A stretch of DNA of 35,997 nucleotides from an uncultured Lachnospiraceae bacterium. Its GTDB lineage: Bacteria > Bacillota > Clostridia > Lachnospirales > Lachnospiraceae. This document shows positions 1-8,005 of the stretch, one piece after another. A program made the position numbers and the translations under genes. Location: NCBI GenBank assembly GCA_902793335.1, contig CADBCZ010000029.1:1-35997 (forward strand), in the 5' to 3' direction. The notes under the pieces were generated by a model. That model was not told where the DNA came from. It worked only from the letters and a program-made list of their open reading frames with translations, and ran no database searches. How positions within the stretch are numbered: the first letter of the stretch is position 1; each line of letters starts with the position of its first letter.

Positions 1-10
1 CTATTATCAT
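1..10 (-). CDS. 5' end of a gene running off the window (partial)
   Basis: An ATG at 10-8 is preceded on the minus strand by AAGGAGGAGCTCATA, a strong ribosome binding site with 8-nt spacing. Only three codons lie inside the window, so no product can be named. The binding site sits in the loop of a hairpin (11-36). The next gene upstream on the same strand is the TnpV-like gene, so this may be the next gene of the same mobile-element remnant. Confidence 0.4.
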
Positions 11-79
11 TATGAGCTCCTCCTTCTTAGCTCATATATCATAACATTTGTACATTTTTATTTAATACTATTTGTACAT
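11..79 (-). promoter_or_regulatory. Leader with SD hairpin and paired direct repeats
   Basis: Arms TATGAGCT (11-18 and, inverted, 29-36) flank a 10-nt loop holding the Shine-Dalgarno sequence of the gene starting at 10. Upstream are two perfect 10-bp direct repeats, ATTTGTACAT at 46-55 and 70-79, 24 bp start to start, about two to two and a half helical turns. They look like operator half-sites, but no regulator gene is visible here. Confidence 0.4.
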
Positions 80-92
80 AAATAAGTATAAC

Positions 93-383
93 TTAATACT
101 GCATTTGATTGTCAGTTTTGAGCTGTTGGGTTACGCCTTCTTTTTCGGCGAGTTGTTTTACTAACCGAAAAAACATTTCCTCTGCCTGCTCGTTAATGTC
201 GGCGAGATAGGTGGTGAGTTTACAGCTCGTCAACAGATTGGTATATCTGATAGGGTGATGTTGCTTAATATATCGCAAATGCCGCTTACCCCAAATGCCG
301 ATTTCAACCTTTGGCTGTTTAGGTAACTTCAAATCGGGAAGTAAATAATCTCCCTGTTGTGTATATGTAATCTTTATATCCAT
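93..383 (-). CDS. TnpV-like protein, C-terminally truncated
   Basis: This is a 96-residue protein resembling TnpV, a small protein of unknown function carried by clostridial integrative elements. It shares the family outline of an N-terminal GDYLLPDL, a central KQHH, and EGVTQQLKTDNQMQ near the end. The complete homologue in this window (27097-27474, 125 residues) continues with WVRRMN and about 25 more residues, whereas this copy stops right after QMQY. No continuation of the domain appears downstream, so it looks truncated rather than simply frameshifted. The stop codon of the upstream 59-residue gene lies 3 nt before its ATG. It is probably a remnant of an element related to the one at 17-35 kb. 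Confidence 0.75.
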   Translation of the reverse strand: MDIKITYTQQGDYLLPDLKLPKQPKVEIGIWGKRHLRYIKQHHPIRYTNLLTSCKLTTYLADINEQAEEMFFRLVKQLAEKEGVTQQLKTDNQMQY

Positions 384-386
384 AAC

Positions 387-566
387 TCAAACCTCCTTGA
401 CCTTAATTCTTTTGACTTTGGCATTCATGAATTTGACAAGCAGTTCATCAATCACATCTGTGTATCTGCCCTCCGAAACAAGGCGATTCCTCAATTCGAT
501 AAGGCTGCCTACTATCATTCTGAGTTCATCTTGTGTCAGATAAAGATGATATTTTGGATTTCTCAC
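387..566 (-). CDS. Small 59-residue mobile-element protein, GTG start
   Basis: The frame reads VRNPKYHLYLTQDELRMI and then an IELRNRLVSEGRYTDVIDELL segment, ending in a Lys/Val-rich tail. I recall this short family from Lachnospiraceae mobile elements, often beside TnpV and DUF6809 genes, but its function is unknown to me. The GTG start at 566-564 overlaps the TGA of the upstream gene as GTGA, and AAGGAGGAG lies 6 nt before it, so translation is coupled. The length, the conserved look and tight spacing on both sides support a real gene. The charged helix-rich sequence has no signal peptide or membrane segment. Confidence 0.75.
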   Translation of the reverse strand: MRNPKYHLYLTQDELRMIVGSLIELRNRLVSEGRYTDVIDELLVKFMNAKVKRIKVKEV

Positions 567-871
567 TCAAACTCCTCCTTCAGAAAGTCACAGTACGGCG
601 AGCTGTTGTCCACAAAGGTATCATAAGCAAATCTCGCTCCAAGCCTGAACCCGACAAGAAAACTGTCAAGCTCCGATTCTCCTAAAACAATGTTTGAGGC
701 ATTGACGAAAGCTAAAAACGCTTTCTTTTCATCGCCTGTCAGCTTGTCGGTTAGCAGAGCTTCATTTTCAGAAATGATAGTCATTTGCTTTTGTAGATAA
801 CTGCCCTTTTGAAATCCGCGAGCCTGCGGATCAATGTTGCCGTAATATAACTCCTTAATAATGTTTTTCAT
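563..871 (-). CDS. DUF6809-like protein
   Basis: A 102-residue soluble protein with the pattern MKNIIKELYYGNIDPQ at the start, a central segment on enzyme-like helices (LTGDEKKAFLAF), and SELDSFLVGFRLGARF near the end. This resembles the DUF6809 family common in Clostridia mobile elements; its function is unknown. CGGAGG sits 8 nt before the ATG at 871. The stop overlaps the next gene's GTG. It is the first of three coupled genes at the left edge and likely belongs to a decayed or partly captured element. Confidence 0.7.
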   Translation of the reverse strand: MKNIIKELYYGNIDPQARGFQKGSYLQKQMTIISENEALLTDKLTGDEKKAFLAFVNASNIVLGESELDSFLVGFRLGARFAYDTFVDNSSPYCDFLKEEFE

Positions 872-971
872 TTGTAATTCCTCCGATTACGTTATTATTG
901 TACGAAGAAATTGAATAAATCACAAATGTGCGAGCGAGAAAAGTGTGTAACTGCCGATAAAACCTATATTT

Positions 972-1295
972 TTATAAATCCGTTATGAACACTCGTACCA
1001 TCAGTATGATGAAATTTAAAACTGCTCCCCACATAAATCCTGCTATCATTCTTCCCGCAAATATGCTTCCTCTGCTATGGCCTGCAAGAAACTCATAATT
1101 AATATTCTTATCTGATGCATCACCTGCAACAAGTCTGCACGCCAGTATCATTATTCCAAAGCAGGTGAACACGAACACTGTCCCCATCATCTGTCCGCCA
1201 AAATATATCGAAGGCGTCATTTTCTGCATCGAATCACCCTCAAACATCCCCTCAAGATATGCAACAAATGCAGGCAGTCCCTCTCTTCTTATCTC
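972..1295 (-). pseudogene. Remnant of an ABC-2 type permease
   Basis: The open frame encodes PSIYFGGQMMGTVFVFTCFGIMI, then NYEFLAGHSRGSIFAGRMIAG and a hydrophobic end. This matches an internal part of BcrB-like ABC-2 permeases, which carry a GQMMG-type segment in a membrane helix followed by a cytosolic loop. A full permease has about six helices and 240 or more residues. Here the N-terminal helix is missing (the frame opens after a stop at 1296-1298 with no normal start or signal) and the C-terminal helices are lost at 972. It directly follows the ABC ATPase gene, its natural partner. Both ends were lost, the 3' side bordering the mobile-element remnant. Confidence 0.7.
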
Positions 1296-1299
1296 TTAA

Positions 1300-2214
1300 T
1301 CAGCTGCTCTGTACCATCTTCATGTAGTAATCTTCAAGATTAACTTCATTTTTTGATAGCTCTATTGGAATGATTCCGTTCTCGTATAATGTTTTCGATA
1401 TATTCCTTATATCATCAAATCCTTGATATATACGAAGACTTCCGTCTTCAAGCACCTCAACTTTATCAATACCGCAATTTCCTGTAAGAATGGCACTTGC
1501 CTTTTCATTATTGTCAGTATCTATGTGATAGTATTCACTGCACGCAGCCTTAAGTTCATCAGCAGTAAAGACTCCCTTAATTTGACCGTGGTTAATAAAT
1601 ATATAATCCGTACACAGAAGTGATAGTTCACTTAAGATATGAGAAGAAATGACCATCGTTATATCTTCTTCCTTATTAAGCTTTCTGAATAATTCTCTTA
1701 TTTCCACAATGCCCTCAGGATCAAGTCCGTTAATCGGTTCATCAAGAACCATAAATTCCGGCTTTCCCATAAGTGCATTTGCAAGACCAAGACGCTGCCG
1801 CATACCAAGCGAGAAATTCTTAACAATCTTTTTCCCTGTATCGGTAAGGTTAACAATCTCTAATACCTCTTCTATTCTTTTCTTATCAGGAATTCCCTTT
1901 TGCAGTCTCTGTTTTTCCAGATTTTCGTAAGCTGTCATTTTATCCTTCTCATACGGTGTCTCGATCATGAAACTCATTCTGGTTCTTGCATGGTCAAGCC
2001 CTTTCTCATCGGATGCACCATACATAGAAAGCTCACCGCTCGTCGGAAACGCAAGGCCCCCCATAATCTTCATTATCGTCGTCTTTCCTGCGCCGTTAGG
2101 TCCGATAAGACCGACAATACTTCCTTTTTTTATCTGAAAACTTACACCGTCTAATGCCATCTGTTTTCCGTATTGTTTTGTTAGATTTTTCACATCTACG
2201 ATTATTTCTGACAT
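1300..2214 (-). CDS. BcrA-like ABC transporter ATP-binding protein
   Basis: A 304-residue ABC ATPase with Walker A GPNGAGKTT (about residues 37-45), the signature segment NFSLGMRQRLGLA, Walker B FMVLDEP and the H-loop ISSHILSEL. The C-terminal 90 residues form the accessory domain of bacitracin/lantibiotic-export ATPases. Family knowledge suggests export of peptides or antibiotic resistance. The start is placed at the ATG at 2214 (MSEII) because GGAGG lies 8 nt before it; an upstream ATG at 2229 overlaps that binding site. The permease gene just downstream is broken, so this ATPase probably lacks its partner unless one is encoded elsewhere. A strong bidirectional terminator lies upstream, between it and the CDF gene. 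Confidence 0.88.
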   Translation of the reverse strand: MSEIIVDVKNLTKQYGKQMALDGVSFQIKKGSIVGLIGPNGAGKTTIMKIMGGLAFPTSGELSMYGASDEKGLDHARTRMSFMIETPYEKDKMTAYENLEKQRLQKGIPDKKRIEEVLEIVNLTDTGKKIVKNFSLGMRQRLGLANALMGKPEFMVLDEPINGLDPEGIVEIRELFRKLNKEEDITMVISSHILSELSLLCTDYIFINHGQIKGVFTADELKAACSEYYHIDTDNNEKASAILTGNCGIDKVEVLEDGSLRIYQGFDDIRNISKTLYENGIIPIELSKNEVNLEDYYMKMVQSS

Positions 2215-2326
2215 AATTGCATCCTCCATTTTATCAACTGATTTTTATATTATATTTAAAATATAAATAATTTCTTAAATCCTTTTATTTTTACATTGCT
2301 TGCCTACATAGATAGGAACAACATGC

Positions 2327-2389
2327 ATAAATAAAAATCAGCCTATCCTTGTACTTTGACCGATTTCGGATAGACTGACTTTTATTTAT
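2327..2389. terminator. Bidirectional terminator hairpin
   Basis: Arms 2327-2348 and 2368-2389 pair at 20 of 22 positions around a 19-nt loop, with AT-rich outer arms that give A and T tracts on either strand. It follows the CDF gene (minus strand) and insulates the ABC ATPase gene. Confidence 0.85.
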
Positions 2390-2404
2390 ATATTGCAAGA
2401 AAAG

Positions 2405-3544
2405 CTAAGCTAACAGCTCACCATAATCCATATCCATGGCAAGTGCGAAATCATAGTCAGGATAGGTTTCTATTAAATCATTTAACACCTCGTTAAATAC
2501 TGCCTGACGGCTTGGTGCATCAAAACTTATCACAACGTCAAATCTGACCTGCTTATCTTTCTTTCCGTAATAAAAACCATGAATCTGCTTAACGTGTTCA
2601 TGAGCGCCGACTCTTTTTCTGATATCCTGACACAGCTTCATGACCTCTTCATCGTGTGTGTTAACGGAGTATATTCCTATTGCTGTTAACAATACCTTTT
2701 TCTCACTATATACCTTGTTCATTATCTCTCTGGAAAGTTCATCTATTCTTGTAAGCGGAACTTTGTCATCGATTTCTATGTGAATTGAACCGTTATATGT
2801 TTCCGGTCCGTAATTATGAAGCACCAGATCATATGCACCTTTTACCTCATCAAAACTGTTGACCGTTTTCTTAATACCCTGTAAAAGTTCAACGTCACCC
2901 GGTTCACCAAGAAGTTTTGATATTGTTTCTGTAAGCATCTCCAAGCCCGCTTTAATAATTACAACTGATATCAAAGCACCAAGATATGCCTCAAGAGACA
3001 AACCTGTAAATATATAGGCGAGTGCTGCAACGAGTGTTGCAGACGAAATAACCGAGTCTAAAAGTGCATCCTTACCTGAATTGACTAAAGAATCGGAATT
3101 AACCTTTTCTCCGGTTGTCTTCACATATAATCCCAGTCCAATCTTAACAAAGATTGCAACGCCCACAATAACAAGTGAAAGCGTATTATAATCAGGTACT
3201 TCAGGATTAATGATCTTCTTGACAGATTCTATAAGCGAAGTCACACCTGCATACAATACGATAATCGAAATGATCAGAGAGCTTAAATACTCTATTCTGC
3301 CGTAACCAAAAGGATGCTTTTTATCAGCCTCCTTTCCTGCAAGCTTTGTTCCGATTATTGTTATTACTGAACTTAACGCATCGGAAAGATTATTCACAGC
3401 ATCAAGTACGATCGCTATAGAATTGCTCAAAAGTCCTACTGCCGCCTTAAACCCTGCAAGAAACACATTTGCAAGTATTCCTATTATACTGGCCCTGACT
3501 ATTATTTTCCCTCTGTTGTTTTCCTCTTCTTTGACGTTATTCAT
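2405..3544 (-). CDS. Cation diffusion facilitator (CDF) metal exporter
   Basis: A 379-residue CDF protein exporting a divalent metal by proton antiport across the cytoplasmic membrane. The N-terminal half carries six hydrophobic segments. The metal-site motifs are DAVNNLSDALSS in helix 2 and a DxxxD (DALLD) in helix 5. The acidic helix-5 pair recalls the iron/manganese branch, but the substrate cannot be fixed from sequence. KKHPFGYGRIEYLSS is a typical CDF loop. The C-terminal half is long and cytosolic; after the usual dimerization domain it has about 80 further residues, a second ferredoxin-like unit. GGAGG lies 11 nt before the ATG. The gene follows a short decayed frame. Confidence 0.9.
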   Translation of the reverse strand: MNNVKEEENNRGKIIVRASIIGILANVFLAGFKAAVGLLSNSIAIVLDAVNNLSDALSSVITIIGTKLAGKEADKKHPFGYGRIEYLSSLIISIIVLYAGVTSLIESVKKIINPEVPDYNTLSLVIVGVAIFVKIGLGLYVKTTGEKVNSDSLVNSGKDALLDSVISSATLVAALAYIFTGLSLEAYLGALISVVIIKAGLEMLTETISKLLGEPGDVELLQGIKKTVNSFDEVKGAYDLVLHNYGPETYNGSIHIEIDDKVPLTRIDELSREIMNKVYSEKKVLLTAIGIYSVNTHDEEVMKLCQDIRKRVGAHEHVKQIHGFYYGKKDKQVRFDVVISFDAPSRQAVFNEVLNDLIETYPDYDFALAMDMDYGELLA

Positions 3545-3550
3545 AACAAA

Positions 3551-3678
3551 CTAGTCCTCCTTCTTGAAATCTATATTGATTTCTAAATTATCTTCTTCAA
3601 TATTTGCTGAGACAACTGCACCCTGTTTTTCTGCCAACAGCTTTACTATGTATCAACTATAAGTATCTCTGCTGACAT
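3551..3678 (-). pseudogene. Small frameshifted reading frame upstream of CDF
   Basis: An ATG at 3678 with GGTGAG upstream opens MSAEILIVDT and stops. A second frame then continues as YIVKLLAEKQG and ends with INIDFKKED at 3551. The 128-nt length is not a multiple of three, and a single-base change would join both parts into one protein of about 42 residues. The two halves have coding-like composition. I do not recognise the family. It lies between the HAD gene and the CDF gene, in the same direction. Confidence 0.35.
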
Positions 3679-3688
3679 TTATCTCACC

Positions 3689-4513
3689 CTATATCAATCC
3701 ATAGTGTTTAAATGCATTTTTAAGTCCGTCTTTATCAACATCCGTTGTAACATAATCTGCCATATCCTTAAGAAGCTGCTTTGCGTTTCCCATCGCTATG
3801 CCAACAGCACATGCTTTAAGCATCTCAACATCATTTTCCCCGTCACCTATTCCAATTGTATCAGACATATCTGCATTAAAATAGTCTATAAGATACTCTA
3901 TTCCTTTTCCCTTGTTAATTCCAAACTCTGAAAGCTCTCCACAATGACATGGAAAATCTATCCCACTACCAACCACTGTAAATTCATCCGACAAGTCATC
4001 CTTTACCTGTTCTATGGGAATATCCTTAGACATATATAGCATCTTATTAATCGGCAATTCATAATAGTCTTCAAGATTATCAACAGTTTTTAACATTTCA
4101 AAAAGCGCTTTATCGTAGGAAACATTGTTATCTATGCACCAGTTTATATATTCATTGACATAAGCATAGCCTACATCATTGGTTATATATTCATCTGTAG
4201 TCTCCACATATAATGCAACCTTCTTTGGCAAAAGATAATCAAACAGTCTCTTATTCATCTGCGGAGTCATTGGACGGCTGTAAATCACTTCTCCATCAAG
4301 CTCAATGTATGCACCTGATGCTCCAACGATTCCGTCAAGCTCTGCTTCCAATATACTGTCATGCATCTCACATTTTGACCTACCTGAACATATGAATACT
4401 TTATGTCCGTTTTTTCTGGCTTTTCTGATTGAAAGAGCAGCACTCTCAGGTATAGACGCATCACTGCCAACCAGAGTTCCATCTATGTCTAAAAAAACAT
4501 ATTTTGTTTTCAT
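3689..4513 (-). CDS. Cof-type HAD phosphatase
   Basis: A 274-residue HAD-superfamily hydrolase of the Cof/YkrA type. Motif I is FLDIDGTLVG (nucleophile Asp and acid/base Asp), motif II is the Ser in ICSGRSK, and motif IV is IGIGDGENDVEML near residue 220. A C2-type cap lies between motifs II and III, as in the family. These cytosolic enzymes dephosphorylate sugar phosphates, flavin precursors or similar small molecules, and the exact substrate cannot be read. GGGGAG lies just before the ATG. Length matches the usual 260-290 residues. Confidence 0.9.
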   Translation of the reverse strand: MKTKYVFLDIDGTLVGSDASIPESAALSIRKARKNGHKVFICSGRSKCEMHDSILEAELDGIVGASGAYIELDGEVIYSRPMTPQMNKRLFDYLLPKKVALYVETTDEYITNDVGYAYVNEYINWCIDNNVSYDKALFEMLKTVDNLEDYYELPINKMLYMSKDIPIEQVKDDLSDEFTVVGSGIDFPCHCGELSEFGINKGKGIEYLIDYFNADMSDTIGIGDGENDVEMLKACAVGIAMGNAKQLLKDMADYVTTDVDKDGLKNAFKHYGLI

Positions 4514-4586
4514 CTTTTCTCCCCTGTCATTCCAATTTTTGTTTTTCCTATTATCTCATCATATTAGAAAAAAGGCAAATACGGCT

Positions 4587-4613
4587 GATATACATTTTTC
4601 TTATTTGTATATC
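4587..4613. promoter_or_regulatory. Inverted repeat between HAD and ABC importer genes
   Basis: Perfect 8-bp arms GATATACA (4587-4594) and TGTATATC (4606-4613) flank 11 nt. It lies after the ABC importer ATPase gene and before the HAD gene on the minus strand, with a T-rich stretch about 10 nt further on. It could be a weak terminator or an operator for the HAD gene. Confidence 0.4.
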
Positions 4614-4666
4614 CTGCCATATCTGCCATTAAATATTCGTATCGTTAAATATACATTTTCTATTAT

Positions 4667-5452
4667 CTATCCCTCAATAAATCTTCCCAGGAATTGTTTT
4701 GTTCTGTCTTCCTTAGGATTATTGAACACCTCATCAGGTGTACCATACTCTAATACGTAACCGTCATCCATGAATATAACTTTATCCGAAACATCCCTTG
4801 CAAATGCCATCTCATGAGTTACTATTATCATCGTCATCTTCTGCTCAGCAAGTTCCTTGATAACACGGAGAACCTCACCCGTAAGCTCAGGATCAAGCGC
4901 TGAGGTTGGCTCATCAAAACATAATATATCAGGTTTCATTGCAAGTGCACGCGCTATAGCAACTCTCTGGCACTGACCACCCGATAATTGATGAGGATAA
5001 TTGTCCATTCTCTCAGACAATCCCATCTGCGAAAGATATCCTTTTGCCTCCTCTTCGATTTCTGCAAATATTTCCTTCTTTCTGGCTTTGAAATCAGGTA
5101 ACTTCTCTGCCTGCAACTGTTTTGCAAGCATTACATTCTGCAGCGCTGTATATTGTGGAAAAAGGTTAAATGACTGAAAGACCATTCCGAAATGCAGCCT
5201 GTTCTTTCTTACAACAGATTCCTTGAGGTATTCCTTATCGTTTGCATCAAATACAACATTACCCGCAACCTTTATAACGCCCGAATCTGCGTGTTCAAGA
5301 AAATTAAGGCATCTAAGCAGTGTAGTTTTACCACTTCCCGATGAACCTATAATAGAAAGCACCTGGCTCTCTTCCATGGAAAAACATATATCCTTTAGCA
5401 CCTCAGTATGCTCGAAGGATTTTCCGATATGTTCTACTTCTAATATATTCAT
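4667..5452 (-). CDS. Polar amino-acid ABC importer, ATPase
   Basis: A 261-residue ATPase of the GlnQ/HisP family. Walker A is GSSGSGKTT, the Q-loop is [11 protein letters not shown], the signature is [15 protein letters not shown], Walker B is [14 protein letters not shown], and the H-loop is IVTHEM. It powers uptake of an amino acid by the permease encoded immediately upstream. The start is taken at the ATG at 5452 with GGAGG five nt upstream; a TTG at 5464 is the alternative. It is the last gene of the binding protein-permease-ATPase operon. Substrate identity is unknown. Confidence 0.93.
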   Translation of the reverse strand: MNILEVEHIGKSFEHTEVLKDICFSMEESQVLSIIGSSGSGKTTLLRCLNFLEHADSGVIKVAGNVVFDANDKEYLKESVVRKNRLHFGMVFQSFNLFPQYTALQNVMLAKQLQAEKLPDFKARKKEIFAEIEEEAKGYLSQMGLSERMDNYPHQLSGGQCQRVAIARALAMKPDILCFDEPTSALDPELTGEVLRVIKELAEQKMTMIIVTHEMAFARDVSDKVIFMDDGYVLEYGTPDEVFNNPKEDRTKQFLGRFIEG

Positions 5453-5466
5453 TGTATCCTCCAATT

Positions 5467-6153
5467 CTACCTGAAATACTCAAGCTTCTTCTCTAAACCA
5501 CCAAGTAAAAGTGTAAGCAGTCCGTTGCATATAAGGTAGTAAATGGCTGTAAAGAACAACGGCCAGATGGCACCCGATATTCCCTGTGATCCTTTCATAA
5601 ATGCCTGTCCTGCCCAGATAACCTCCTGAAGTGCAATAATTCTTGCAAGAGAAGTATCTTTAACCAGAGTTAATATTTCATTAGACATAGGAGGCAATAT
5701 ACGCTTGATCATCTGTAACAGCTTAATCTTAAAAAATATTTGTGATCTTGTCATACCAAGAACCTTACCGGCTTCATCCTGTCCAACAGGAATACTTATG
5801 ATGCCACCGCGAAATATCTCTGAAAAGTAGCAGGCATAGTTGATAATAAACGCCACAGCCGATGCCACAAATCTACCGACTTCACCTCCGCCCCATATAG
5901 GATTATGCAGTACCAATCCGGGGAAATAATAAATTATAAGGAGCTGTATCATCAAAGGAGTTCCTCTGATTATCCATATAAATAATTTCAATATTATTCT
6001 AATCGGAGTAATCTTTGATTTCGATCCGAAACATATTAGCAGACCTAGCGGAAGCGCTCCAATCAGAGTAACAAAAAACAGCTTTAAAGTTTGTAAAAAA
6101 CCTACATTAAGAGAATGTACAACTATAGGCAGTTGCTCCATAAATATGTCCAT
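5467..6153 (-). CDS. Polar amino-acid ABC importer, permease
   Basis: A 228-residue membrane permease of the HisM/GlnP family with about five helices. The cytoplasmic EAA loop reads [22 protein letters not shown] (residues about 140-160 of the protein), the contact site for the ATPase. The segment [17 protein letters not shown] is typical for this family. The start at 6153 has GAGG six nt upstream; an earlier GTG at 6165 lacks a ribosome binding site. Only one permease gene is present, so it probably acts as a homodimer. It lies between the binding-protein and ATPase genes. Confidence 0.93.
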   Translation of the reverse strand: MDIFMEQLPIVVHSLNVGFLQTLKLFFVTLIGALPLGLLICFGSKSKITPIRIILKLFIWIIRGTPLMIQLLIIYYFPGLVLHNPIWGGGEVGRFVASAVAFIINYACYFSEIFRGGIISIPVGQDEAGKVLGMTRSQIFFKIKLLQMIKRILPPMSNEILTLVKDTSLARIIALQEVIWAGQAFMKGSQGISGAIWPLFFTAIYYLICNGLLTLLLGGLEKKLEYFR

Positions 6154-6172
6154 CACATACCTCACATTTTCT

Positions 6173-6202
6173 AAAAAGGGGTGTGTAATAACACACCCTT
6201 TT
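6173..6202 (-). terminator. Intercistronic attenuator hairpin
   Basis: Arms of about 13 nt (6174-6186 and 6191-6202) with core GTGTGT/ACACAC and GG/CC pairs enclose the 4-nt loop AATA. On the minus strand it ends in CCCCTTTTT. It lies 30 nt after the binding-protein gene and before the permease gene, so it can release part of the transcripts or protect the 5' message and set binding protein well above permease and ATPase. Confidence 0.8.
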
Positions 6203-6232
6203 ATAAATACAGTATATTAATTGTTATATAAG

Positions 6233-7093
6233 TTATTGTTCTATAAGTGCAGCCTGTACACCATATGTCTCTGCAGTCTTTAACATTGTTCCGTCATCAT
6301 AGCTGGCTTTAAAGAAATCATTTAATGCCGAAACAAGGTCTGAGCCCTTGCGGAAGCCTACACCATATTCCTCACTGTTGAGTCCAACAGTATATGTAAG
6401 GTCTGCATAACTTGTTCCCTCACCAACCATTGCTGCTGCCATCAATGAGTCAATGATAGCTGCATCAGAAGTTCCTGCCGCAACTTCCATAAGTGCATTA
6501 GCCTGACTGTTAACCTCTGTATAGTTAAGACCATTTGCCTCTGCCTCACTTGCTCCGGCACTTCCAACCTCAACAGCAAAATTGAGTTCCTTAACACTTT
6601 CAACCGTCTGGTAATCATCAGCCTTATCCTTAGGCACGATTACAACCTGAGCGTTATTACAATATGCGTTGGAACAATCCATTGCACTCTTAACCTCATC
6701 TGTAAGAGTCATTCCATTCCATACGCAGTCAATGCTTCCTGATTCAAGCTCAAGAGCTTTGTTATCCCATTCAATCTCAACGAACTGCGCCTCAACACCT
6801 AAACTCTTTGCAAATGCATTAGCCATATCTGCATCAAAACCAATCCAGTTGCCCTCATCATCTTTATAATCCATAGGTTCAAAATCTGTAATACCAACCA
6901 CCAATGTTCCTGCTTCCTGAATCTTTGCCACTTCGCTTTCACCTTCACTGTCACTTTCCGTGCTTTCAGATGTTGTTGCCTCATCTAATGAAGCACTGTC
7001 AGACAGATCCGCTGAAACGTTGTTAGAACCACATGCAGCCAACGAGAAACATAATGTCATCGCCATTATTGAAGCTATTATTTTTTTACGCAT
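6233..7093 (-). CDS. Amino-acid ABC importer, substrate-binding lipoprotein
   Basis: A 286-residue type II periplasmic-binding-fold protein of family 3 (SBP_bac_3). MRKKIIASIMAMTL starts a lipoprotein signal peptide with lipobox LAAC, so the mature protein is anchored on the outer face of the membrane through Cys. An acidic Ser/Glu-rich linker follows, then VGITDFEPMDYKDD and GFDADMANAFAKSLG, both family hallmarks. The start at 7093 has AGGAGG eight nt upstream; an in-frame start 8 codons earlier would spoil the signal peptide. A strong promoter lies just upstream (7142-7170). The ligand is a polar amino acid that cannot be named. Confidence 0.92.
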   Translation of the reverse strand: MRKKIIASIMAMTLCFSLAACGSNNVSADLSDSASLDEATTSESTESDSEGESEVAKIQEAGTLVVGITDFEPMDYKDDEGNWIGFDADMANAFAKSLGVEAQFVEIEWDNKALELESGSIDCVWNGMTLTDEVKSAMDCSNAYCNNAQVVIVPKDKADDYQTVESVKELNFAVEVGSAGASEAEANGLNYTEVNSQANALMEVAAGTSDAAIIDSLMAAAMVGEGTSYADLTYTVGLNSEEYGVGFRKGSDLVSALNDFFKASYDDGTMLKTAETYGVQAALIEQ

Positions 7094-7141
7094 CGTAAAA
7101 TCCTCCTGTTTAAACACATTCTTTTTTAAACAACAGTCTAA

Positions 7142-7170
7142 ATAATATCAACATTTTCATCATCCGTCAA
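7142..7170 (-). promoter_or_regulatory. Sigma-A promoter of the amino-acid importer operon
   Basis: On the minus strand TTGACG (7170-7165), a 17-nt spacer and TATTAT (7147-7142) form a near-consensus promoter. It starts 9 nt after the HAD gene stop and is about 50 nt before the binding-protein start. Confidence 0.8.
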
Positions 7171-7178
7171 TATGCACC

Positions 7179-7835
7179 TCATCCAATAACAGCTAATATA
7201 TCTAAAGGATTTTCTACAATGTAAGTAGCTCCCGCTTCGGTCAGCTCCTCAAGGTTGCCATAACCATATAACACTCCGACAGAGTCCACCTTTGCGCCAT
7301 TTGCCCCCTCTATATCATACTTCCGGTCACCAATCATAATAACCGTTCTTAAGTCATCGATTTCATTTTCAGCTACTGCTCTCTCTATAAGCTGCTTCTT
7401 ATTGGGGCTTTTTTCACTTTTATCCGGACCTATAACCGCAGTGAAATAGTCATCTAAATGAAAATATTCAATTATACGCTTAGCACTCACCTGTGGTTTT
7501 GAGGTTACAACGTATAATTTTTTTCCCTTACTGCTCAAGGTTTTTACCACCTCTTCCATGCCTTCAAAAAGGGGTGCATCAAATATACCTTCAACTTCAT
7601 AATATTCCCTGTAAAGCTTCACTGCTTTATCGGCATCCTCATCGCTCATTCCATAAAATACCGAAAAAGAATGATGTAGCGGAGGACCAATAAACTTCTG
7701 CATATCCTTATCGCTCTCTCCACTAGTATCAATATTCATCTTCAAAAGAGCATGCCTTGCAGAACGGATTATACCAAATTCTGACTGAGTTATCGTTCCA
7801 TCCAAATCAAAAAAAATGTAATCGTAATGTTTCAT
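7179..7835 (-). CDS. HAD-IA phosphatase (phosphoglycolate phosphatase-like)
   Basis: A 218-residue HAD hydrolase with motif I FFDLDGTITQS, a helical cap, motif II VVTSKP, motif III Lys within KSEKSPNKK, and motif IV IMIGDRKYDIEGA. It resembles Gph/PpaX-type phosphatases that remove phosphate from phosphoglycolate, pyrophosphate or a similar small molecule. The specific substrate is not evident. GGAGAG precedes the ATG. It is transcribed divergently from the SulP gene. Confidence 0.88.
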   Translation of the reverse strand: MKHYDYIFFDLDGTITQSEFGIIRSARHALLKMNIDTSGESDKDMQKFIGPPLHHSFSVFYGMSDEDADKAVKLYREYYEVEGIFDAPLFEGMEEVVKTLSSKGKKLYVVTSKPQVSAKRIIEYFHLDDYFTAVIGPDKSEKSPNKKQLIERAVAENEIDDLRTVIMIGDRKYDIEGANGAKVDSVGVLYGYGNLEELTEAGATYIVENPLDILAVIG

Positions 7836-7939
7836 TTCATCTCTCCATCATCAAAATAATTACTTGTCATAATATCACACAAAAGCAAAAAGTTAAACTA
7901 ATATTAATTGTAGAAGTTTTCCAAAATTTCAAAAAAGGC

Positions 7940-7968
7940 TTGATAAAACCAAATGATAGAGATATTAT
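7940..7968 (+). promoter_or_regulatory. Sigma-A promoter of the SulP gene
   Basis: TTGATA (7940-7945), a 17-nt spacer and TATTAT (7963-7968) precede the SulP start by about 37 nt. AAAGGA is the ribosome binding site, 10 nt before the ATG. Confidence 0.75.
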
Positions 7969-8005
7969 TCTTTTGGTAAATTTTTAAGTAAAGGACATAT
8001 ATATA

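Noticed and set aside
3545-3688. A manganese (yybP-ykoY type) riboswitch before the CDF gene
   Set aside because: The region is short and looks like decayed coding sequence; the conserved three-way junction elements are not recognisable.
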